A stretch of 64,000 nt of DNA from Charina bottae. Lineage: Eukaryota; Chordata; Lepidosauria; Squamata; Charinaidae. The DNA lies in contig JALMGJ010000015.1 of NCBI GenBank assembly GCA_023362775.1, forward strand, positions 7,393,501 through 7,457,500, given 5' to 3'. The position numbers and the translations under genes are program-made. Shown one piece after another: positions 56,335 through 64,000 of the stretch. The notes beneath the pieces are model-generated. The model saw nothing but the letters and a program-made list of their open reading frames with translations. It made no database searches and was not told where the DNA came from. The stretch's first letter is position 1; every line of letters begins with the position of its first letter.

Positions 56335-58012
56335 CTGGCTGGTGAAATCAGCTAGGGAGGTGACACGTGGCTGGGTCCTGGTGATTATAAATTCGTCCTT
56401 GAGTGAGGGGGTGTTTCCGGCTGCCTTTAAGGAGGCGCTGGTGCACCCCCTCCTCAAGAAACCATCCCTTTTCGCCCAGTCTCCCACCTTCCCTTTTTGG
56501 GAAAGGTGGTTGAGAAGGTGGTGGCATTGCAACTCCAGAGGATTCTGGAGGAAATGGATTATCTGGACCCTTTTCAGTCAGGTTTCAGGCCGGGATATGG
56601 GACGGAGACCGCATTGGTCGCGCTTATGGATGATCTCTGGCGAGAGCGGGATGCAGGGAGTGCGTCCATCCTGGCTCTCTTAGATCTCTCAGCGGCTTTT
56701 GATACCGTCGACCACGGTATACTCTTGGGGCGGCTCAGGGAGTTGGGGGTGGGCGGTGTGGTTTTGCGCTGGTTCGCCTCCTTCCTCCAGGGCCGTTCCC
56801 AGTCGGTGTTAATAGGGGAGGAGAGAGCTGACTCGCGACCCCTGTCTTGTGGGGTGCCGCAGGGATCGGTTCTCTCTCCTCTCCTGTTCAACATCTACAT
56901 GAAGCCGCCACCACGGGATGAGGTATCACCAATATGCTGATGATACCCAGTTATACATCTCCATCCCGGGTGAAGTAGGTGATGCGGTCAATGCCTTATC
57001 TCAGTGTCTGGAGGCTGTGGGGGTCTGGATGGGGAACAACAGGCTTCAACTGAACCCTGGTAAGACAGAGTGGCTGTGGATTGATGGCCCCCCTAGATCC
57101 GGGAAGTTGTCATCTTTGGTTCTGGGTGGGGTTGCACTACCTCACTCGGATCCAGTGCGGAATCTGGGGGTCTTCCTGGACTCGCGACTCCTGCTCGAAG
57201 AGCAGGTGGCAGTCGTGGCCAGGAGGGCCTTTACACAACTTCGAGTTGTGCGCCAGTTACGCCCTTTCCTGGATCGGGAGGCCCTCCGAACAGTCACTCA
57301 CGCCCTTGTCATCTCCCGCATAGACTACTGTAATACGCTCTACATGGGGCTACCCTTGAAGAGTATCCGGAAACTTCAGCTGGTACAGAATGCGGCGGCG
57401 CGAGCAGTTACGGGTGCCATAAGATCGGCACATGTAACACCTCTGCTACGCGAGCTACATTGGTTGCCAGTTTGCTTCCAGGTCCAATTCTAGGTGTTGG
57501 TGATTACCTTTAAAGCCCTATATGGCATAGGGCCAGGGTACCTGAGGGACCGTCTCGTCCCGATGACGTCGGCCCGCCCCACCCGTGCATGCAGAGAGGG
57601 CATGCTTCGGACCCCATCAACAAGAGAATTCCATCTAGCGGGGTCCAGGAGGCGTGCCTTCTCTGCGACAGCGCCCGCCTTATGGAATATCTTGCCCCCG
57701 GAGGTGAGACTGGCCCCCTCCCTCCTGGCCTTTCGGAAGGCCCTTAAGACCTGGCTCTGCCACCTGGCCTGGGACGACGGAGGTGGTAGTGCCTCCTGGG
57801 GTTGGCTGGCCCTGTAGCAATATGATCTGTGCTACGGTCCCCAATCCATCTTGGATTTTATTTATTTTATATTGGATATATTTTTATATATCTTCTATTC
57901 TGTATAGTTTTTAATTTTTTTAAAATTTTAAAATTTTAATTATTGTAACCCGCCCAGAGTCCCTTGCATGGGAGATGGGCGGGGAATAAATAAATTAAAT
58001 AAATAAATAAAT
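56335..58012 (+). mobile_element. L2-clade LINE, longest copy, near-complete reverse transcriptase core
   Basis: Translated blocks in order: DPFQSGFRPGYGTETALVAL, LDLSAAFDTVDHGILLG, GVPQGSVLSPLLFNIYM, then in another frame HQYADDTQLYIS with the catalytic YADD, then [20 protein letters not shown] and the C-terminal [12 protein letters not shown] small deletion near 56905 removes part of the segment before YADD and shifts frame, and a stop lies near 57491. It ends 'aacccgcccagagtcccttg' and (AAAT)n. 5'-truncated and inactive. Confidence 0.9.
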
Positions 58013-58013
58013 A

Positions 58014-58016
<3 letters not shown>

Positions 58017-58103
<87 letters not shown>

Positions 58104-58120
58104 ATCTATATCTATCTATA
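58017..58120 (+). repeat. Compound (TA)n(TG)n(TATC)n microsatellite
   Basis: Runs directly on from the L2 tail, probably seeded by it. Confidence 0.92.
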
Positions 58121-58124
58121 AAAT

Positions 58125-59285
58125 CTGTTTGAACAGATGGTCTAAATATTTCTCTTGTTTCTCAAGAGTTTTGTATTAAGACTCCCATAATCCCCAGCCA
58201 TAATCCTCAGCGGCTAGGAATTTAGGGATTTGTAGTCCAGGATACCTGGAGGGCACCAGGTTGCTTATCCCAGGAATATATATTAGGAGATGCAAAGTTT
58301 ATCAGAAAAAAGTGCAACATCCCTCTGTACCTTCATTAATTAATGTGAACAAGAAAAGTTTTGTGTATAGCGAATGGCATCCCAGGAACACAAAGATAAA
58401 TTTTAAAAAATAATGTTAATTTAAGTGGTCGTAGTCACTCCTTAAAGAGAAATACTGTAGTTCAAGTACTAATTGCCTTCAGATACTGCTAATTTTCTTA
58501 TGTTTAGTGATAGATCTATTAATAAATGGATCAAATTTGTTAGTTGGACATATTTGTCATTGGCCCTTTGTGGACCTGACTGCATGCAGCGCATCAGCAA
58601 TCAGTATTGAACAATGCCAGGGGGTAAAATTTTAAATAAATGTAGCTATTATGGATTTCTTCTCCAAGTAAGATAACTGTTCTCCCTTCCTCTGTTCTGG
58701 GCGATCACTTTGCTATTTTTTCAGACAATCATGTCTGGATGTTAGATTCATAGACAGACTTTGAGATCCAGGCTCTAAGGTTTGAATAATCCACTCTTCT
58801 AGTAGTGTAAATGAGTTTAAAAGCAGTTTTCTGGTCTCTGAGATTGTGACCTATTTGTAGCTATGTTGGTCTTTGTATATTTTGAAAGCTGAACTAGTAG
58901 AACAATTGTTTTGGCGTTAAGGTATTCTTTGGCTCATTAGTGTAATGTATTGTTATTATACTGTATAAGGCATCCTTGAGGATTAAAGGTGGGAATGTAA
59001 ATCAATCAATTGAGGATGTATATAATTGCAGAACGAAGCATTTTGGGCATTATATTCTTCTGTGTGTTTTAGTAACATCATCATGACTGTGGTGTCTCTT
59101 TCAGGCAGCAGATGCTAAACTGAGAAGGAGGATAAGTTTAAGGCACTTTAAATTTGCTTGCCATTCACCAACATTGATAGATTTGCAATGCAATCCTACT
59201 CATGTTTACTCAGAAGGGAAAAGCTGATTCTCATAACAGCATACATGCTTTGCATATAGCTAATATTGAACTTGATCCTGCAGTC
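58125..59285. other. Intergenic, nothing recognised
   Basis: Old repeat remnant near 58185-58270 ('ttgtagtccaggatacctgg'). No exon. Confidence 0.4.
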
Positions 59286-59292
59286 CTTAGGT

Positions 59293-59517
59293 CAGGGGTG
59301 GGGAACCTTTTTTCTGCCAAGGGCCATTTGGATATTTATAACTGGGGGGGCGGGGGGCAGGGTTCCCGGGATTTCCACGGACCGGGGGGGGCGGGGTTTG
59401 CGGGCGGGAGCCAATTGCGTGCACTAGGGGGCGGGGTTTGTGGGCGGGAGCCAATCGCATGGAAGGGGGTGGGATTTGCGGGCGGGAGCCCCGCGGGCCT
59501 GACGTTCCCCACCCCTG
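59293..59517. mobile_element. hAT-type MITE (CAGGGGTGGGGAAC termini) with GC-rich tandem unit
   Basis: Exact 8-bp duplication CCTTAGGT at 59285-59292 and 59518-59525. Interior has about three copies of 'gcggggtttgcgggcgggag' with CCAATCG. Same family as 36489-36691. Confidence 0.9.
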
Positions 59518-59529
59518 CCTTAGGTAGAT

Positions 59530-60690
59530 TTTGGAAACTCCTGGCTATAATGTGGAGAGCCACTACTACTCCAGGAAAACAGTCCTGGTGTAGGATGGTT
59601 TGACTCTGTAAATCAGATCCCTAAGTCAGCACGATTGTATCCAATCTCACTCACTTCCTAATAAACGACTTCAGAATAGTAGCACTTTCAGATTTCACAT
59701 TTCTGAGTAGACTTGTTCACTTCCATTGTTAATATACAATTTTGTAGCAGAAATATTGAATCCTAAAAGCAGTGTTAACCACCAAACAAATTTAAGGAAA
59801 AGCACTCTTTATTACTATGACCTTCTATTTTCATTCTTCTGTTTACTTTGTTCCAGTCCACATTTGAGCTAAAAATAGATTTCACACGTTTGAATCATAT
59901 TAATTAAAACTTGAGTGTTTTGTTATATCTCAGTTGTGAATTAGAAGAACATTTTTCTCTCAGATGCTTAGTACTAATAAAGCTTGAAGGATTCGTACAT
60001 TCAGGAAAAACCCTGATTACTCTGTGCAGCATGCTGTATGGAATAGCTACTGTCTGAAGATGTCATTTTTGTCACATAATTTAGGTCATAAATAGTCTTT
60101 TACGCTATAATTGAACATAAACTTCTTAATATGGTACCACTTTGTTAGGTAACAAACAATGCTGGCAAAAATGTGTGTATGTATAAAATAGGGTGAGTGG
60201 CCTTTTAAGCCTCTTATTCAAATAGAATTATTCTTATACATTTACATATTAATGCTTACAAGAAAATGGCACTGAATGATTTGTTCTGCTTGCTGCCTCG
60301 CCACCTTGTGGCTATTTCTATATTAATTTGTTAGTAGCATAAACTGAGATGAATGCAGTAAAGCTCAGCCAACTTGAGTAAACTTCCAGTCCAGGTGTGA
60401 TTAAAGTAAGAAAAAATGAGCAAGCACAGAAATAATTTTCTCTCCAGAGAATGGCTGTAGCTTGTTTTCCTTTCCTGCTCACAGGAACTCCTTTTGCTGA
60501 GTAAATGGTTTCCTCAGCCCTAAAAGCAGAATGAAAACTCTTGCCAGTTGGCTCAAAAGCAACTCGCATGCTCCCAATGTGATATTCTCCAGGTGTTGTA
60601 ACTTTAACTGCCATAATCCATAGACAGGAGCCAGGTTGGGAAATGCTTTTCCTCCCCCCCCCCCCGCCCCCACAAAAGCTGCTTTCCATA
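59530..60690. other. Intergenic, nothing recognised
   Basis: No exon or complete element recognised. Confidence 0.4.
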
Positions 60691-60694
60691 GGCA

Positions 60695-60795
60695 ACAGGA
60701 CCTTTTGGCTTCAAAGCTAAGCAAGATCCGGCATGGTTAGTAGCTGGATAGGAGATTATTGGGCAATTTCAAGGCTGTAGGCTAGACTGGAAGTA
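60695..60795 (+). repeat. 5S rRNA-derived SINE fragment
   Basis: 'ttcaaagctaagcaagatcc', TGGTTAGTAGCTGGATAGGAG and 'aaggctgtaggct' follow the 5S order. Confidence 0.65.
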
Positions 60796-60799
60796 AAAA

Positions 60800-61550
60800 A
60801 TAATCAGAAGAATGCAATGGGTATATTCATGTCGTCACTAGGAGTTAAGCTCAGTTCTCCACTCCCACCCCTCCCAATCCAGGATGCTATTATCCCAGCT
60901 AAGATTTGCTTTCTATTTCCGGCAGGGGGCCCATTTGTAAATGAAAGCACTGGGCTGCATCCAGCCTCCATTTTTCTTTTCTAAGAATGCCAGTGGGACC
61001 TGCTTTCAAGTACATTGCAGACAGGGGTTACGTTCACCCCCCTGCAGGCTGCAAAGCACTTGCTTGGAACTGAATCCAAAGCATGGCTCAGCCCTACAAT
61101 TACATGATTGCGGATCAAGTTCATCCTGCATTAGGTTGTTTCAACATCAGTGTATGGGGACTGAAGAAGTGGGGAATATCTTGAAGCCCCGTTTTTGGTT
61201 GTCATAAATATAAGTAAGTTTTCCGAGGCTTGCTTTTTGTTCTCCTTCCAAGCAGGCATATCCTTGGAACCAAGCAGTGGAAAATAGTCAGAACAGCTCA
61301 ATAGTTGAGTTTAAATCAAGGCATCAGAGGGGGAAGTGGCAGGAATCCCCCCATTTCCTTCTGTTCTGATGCTCTCTATGAGCAAGGGAAGGATGCAGTT
61401 GTTCTGTGCTAGAAGCTGCTGTCATATTCATGCTATGGAATGTAGGGAGTTATTTTACAGTGTCCAGACTCATTGGACAAACTAGCTCAGATGATCCACG
61501 TCAGGGATCAATAAATTTTTGGTGGCTAAGGGGCATCCACACTTCATTTA
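60800..61550. other. Intergenic, nothing recognised
   Basis: No exon or complete element recognised. Confidence 0.4.
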
Positions 61551-61554
61551 GTGT

Positions 61555-61643
61555 TTCAATTTCAATTTTATATTTTTAACTTGTTTTGTTGTGAACCGCC
61601 CAGAGTTCCCTGGTTGGAGGAGATGGGCGGTAATACAAATTTA

Positions 61644-61674
<31 letters not shown>

Positions 61675-61676
61675 AA
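61555..61676 (+). mobile_element. L2-clade LINE 3' end with (TGAT)n tail
   Basis: 'gtgaaccgcccagagttccc', GAGATGGGCGGTAATACAAAT, then six TGAT units. Confidence 0.82.
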
Positions 61677-61679
61677 GAA

Positions 61680-63135
61680 CTGGGTCCACCTACCTAGAAG
61701 GAAAGGAAGATCTTTGCTGGGATCACATCTTGAGAGAGGGGACTAGAAGGGATGGAAAGGAACAATATCACCTGCTTAATGCCAGTTTGTGACAGAATTG
61801 ATCTGTCTCCCTGATGGCACCCATTTTATGAGAGCATCTATGACATGCTTTCCAAATTCGAGATATGTTCACCAAACCAAAAAGGTTTTCTACTCTCAGA
61901 GGCAGAGACAAGAAACCCAGATTGCCTTTGCTTCCTTTCTTTTTTTTAGAAAGTGGAGGAAAACGAATCGATATCTGTGTATGTTCAGCTACCCTTGAAT
62001 CAAATATAAAGCAAAGCACTAAGTTTAACTTGAGATATTTATGACTTTTACTAACTCATTTACTAATCCTGTTATCCATCAACAAGGAACAAGAACACAC
62101 AACAATTTGTTTTCCAAATAAATCATTTAATTGAGATCTTGGCCAGTTGCTCCTCAAAGCCGTGCCAATCTTGCAAACATACCAGAGCCATTTAAGAAAT
62201 GGAATTTCTCCTTATCACTTTTCCCATAGTAATTGCTTTACATCTTCATGGCGTTTGCTCAATCCTTTTAATGGCTTATTTCTTATTGCTCTGTTTTTCC
62301 AGTGGTTATACTATCTTTGTGTTTCTGCATTTTTGGTATCCCTCCCCCCAACATCACATGTGTTTTCTCTGAACAGTTTTTATTCAAAAATTTTGTTTCC
62401 AAACATTTAGAAGCAGCGTGCAACTCTTTGTGTGCCTTTTATGTGTACACACACCCCTCAAATGGAGGTTGCAATCCATGGAGTCATCTTTCTAGCAGTT
62501 AATAATAGGGCTGGGCATACTTTGGGAATGATTAGGAAAGAATGCTTTAGACCGCACTCAAGCCCAGCATCTCTTTGCTCTTCATTGAAACAGCCCAAAT
62601 CTTTTCCGCTGAAGAAAGTGCCAATGCTTTAAGAAATTCACTCATTAGAGACCCTTAAAGTAGTAGCACTTTTTTCAGTTTCACGTGGAAGCCTCGGAAA
62701 GGTTGGGCTTTTGGAATAATTAAAAGAGAGGGGTTCTGCTTGCCCAAGTCCAAAGCATTTCGGAATAATTTTTTGAAATGTGCAGAATTATTTCTCTTTA
62801 ATACAAAATTGCAAACCTTGTGGCCCCATCACTTGGTCCCATGTTTTTTTTTCCTTTCCATTTCTTGCCAACACGGGATTAGAGGGTACAAAAGAGAATG
62901 AAGTACCTTCCAGATATCCCTTGCCATTTTCCATCCTAGCTGAGGCTGATGAGAGTTGAAGTGTGTGTGTCTCTCTCCTTCCTCCCCCCTCCCCGCCCTT
63001 TCTCAGGCACCAATTACCAGTCTAATGTGATCTAATCCTGGGGACCATAAACATTTGTTCATGGCTTTGTGACATTTCCTAATAGAGCATGAGAACTATA
63101 TTGTGGGTACTCTGGATCTCACAGGTAAAGACTAA
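61680..63135. other. Intergenic, nothing recognised
   Basis: No exon recognised. A T-run lies near 62845. Confidence 0.4.
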
Positions 63136-63139
63136 TTTT

Positions 63140-63870
63140 TGTGCGTTAGTTGTGCGTTGTGCATCAGTTGCGCCCATTCCTGGACCGGGAGGTACTATTC
63201 ACAGTCACTACTCACTGTCACTACTCACTGTCACTCATGACCTCCCGTTTGGACTACTGCAACACGCTCTACATGGGGCTGCCCTTGAAGAGCATTCGGA
63301 AGCTTCAGCTGGTGCAGAATGCAGCTGCCCGGGTTGTAAATAATGTCGGTTACTCTGCACATGTAACACCACTGCTTCGGGAGCTGCATTGGTTGCCGGT
63401 GTGTTTCCGGGTGCAATTCCAGGTGCTGGTTGTCACCATTAAAACCCTTCATGGCTTGGGACCGGGTTACCGTAGGGACCGTCTTTTCCCAGTTGTTTCT
63501 ACCAGTCCAGCAGGATGGGCATGCTCCGGGTCCTGCCAGCCAAGGAATGTCGGCTGGTGGGGACCGGGAGGCATGCCTTTTCTGCTGCGGCGCCTGCCCT
63601 CTGGAACATCCTTCCTCCTGAGATTAGGATGGCCCTGACTCTTTTGGCTTTTCGGAAGGCCTTGAAGACCTGGCTTTGTGCCCGGGCCTGGGGCCCTGAG
63701 TGTGTGAAGGGCCCCGTTTCATGGATGTGCTAACACCAATGGCTCTTAAGATCTCTTGGCTGTATTTGTATTTGTATTTGTATTTATATTTAATTTTTGG
63801 TATTGTTTTTCTTGTTTTCTTGTTTTTATTATTGTTTGCCGCCCAGAGTGACTGGTTTGAGATGGGCGGC
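63140..63870 (+). mobile_element. L2-clade LINE, 3' part
   Basis: Translated: [47 protein letters not shown]. Ends TTGCCGCCCAGAGTGACTGG, GAGATGGGCGGCTATATGG. Contains a short tandem duplication CACTGTCACTACT near 63200. Confidence 0.85.
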
Positions 63871-63871
63871 T

Positions 63872-63940
63872 ATATGGATGGATGGATGGATGGATGGATG
63901 GAAGGAAGGAAGGAAGGAAGGAAGGAAGGAAGGAAGGAAG
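63872..63940 (+). repeat. (GGAT)n(GGAA)n microsatellite
   Basis: Grows from the 3' end of the L2 copy. Confidence 0.93.
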
Positions 63941-64000
63941 TCATTATTTTGGAGTAAGGCCCCTTGTTTGTTGATTTGTTCTCATCTGGAGTCCCTGAAA

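Noticed and set aside
60318..60724. Minus-strand frames of 80-125 codons
   Set aside because: No homology, crossing a C-run and a 5S-derived repeat.
56100..63100. Search for CMC2 coding exons on the plus strand
   Set aside because: CMC2 is expected head to head with CENPN, but I could not find its conserved N-terminal or CX9C segments here, so no CDS is annotated.

Overview
This is a 64 kb piece of vertebrate nuclear DNA, most likely from a squamate reptile (lizard or snake). The gene content is vertebrate: intron-split genes with canonical GT-AG junctions. The repeats fit squamates: tRNA-derived SINEs with a BovB-like tail, a BovB LINE 3' end, many 5'-truncated L2-clade LINEs, 5S-rRNA-derived SINEs, and numerous short hAT and Tc1/mariner-like elements, many with intact target-site duplications. 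I cannot name the species.

Layout from left to right. At 2379-3437 (minus strand) lies a single-exon PPP1R3E-like gene, a glycogen-targeting subunit of protein phosphatase 1, with a CpG island upstream. At 11.4-23.6 kb (plus strand) is the homologue of human C16orf46: a CpG-island promoter, a first coding exon (13310-13534) and a large terminal exon (18678-19778). A second, related terminal exon (22912-23577) begins in the same phase. At 30.2-39.7 kb (minus strand) is a complete four-exon ATMIN (ASCIZ) gene coding for 806 residues. At 42.5-53.7 kb (minus strand) is a complete ten-exon CENPN gene coding for 347 residues. A CpG island with four CCAAT boxes at about 55.4-56.1 kb lies upstream of CENPN. 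It is the likely CENPN promoter, and possibly a bidirectional one shared with CMC2, whose coding exons I do not see. From 56 to 64 kb I find only repeats and anonymous sequence.

The block CENPN - ATMIN - C16orf46 has the same gene order and relative orientation as human 16q23.2. The next gene expected there, GCSH, is not visible. PPP1R3E, which sits at 14q11.2 in human, is found instead. The genes do not form a pathway: CENPN is a kinetochore protein, ATMIN is a DYNLL1 transcription factor and ATM partner, PPP1R3E targets PP1 to glycogen, and C16orf46 is uncharacterised.

The most notable observations are: (1) the tandem paralogous last exons of C16orf46; (2) a SINE family carrying an internal 102-bp tandem array, seen in two copies in opposite orientations; (3) a hammerhead-ribozyme-like core inside a Penelope-like fold-back element with a 12-bp target duplication; (4) different hAT-type elements sharing the same GC-rich internal tandem module; and (5) several nested insertions whose order can be read from target duplications.
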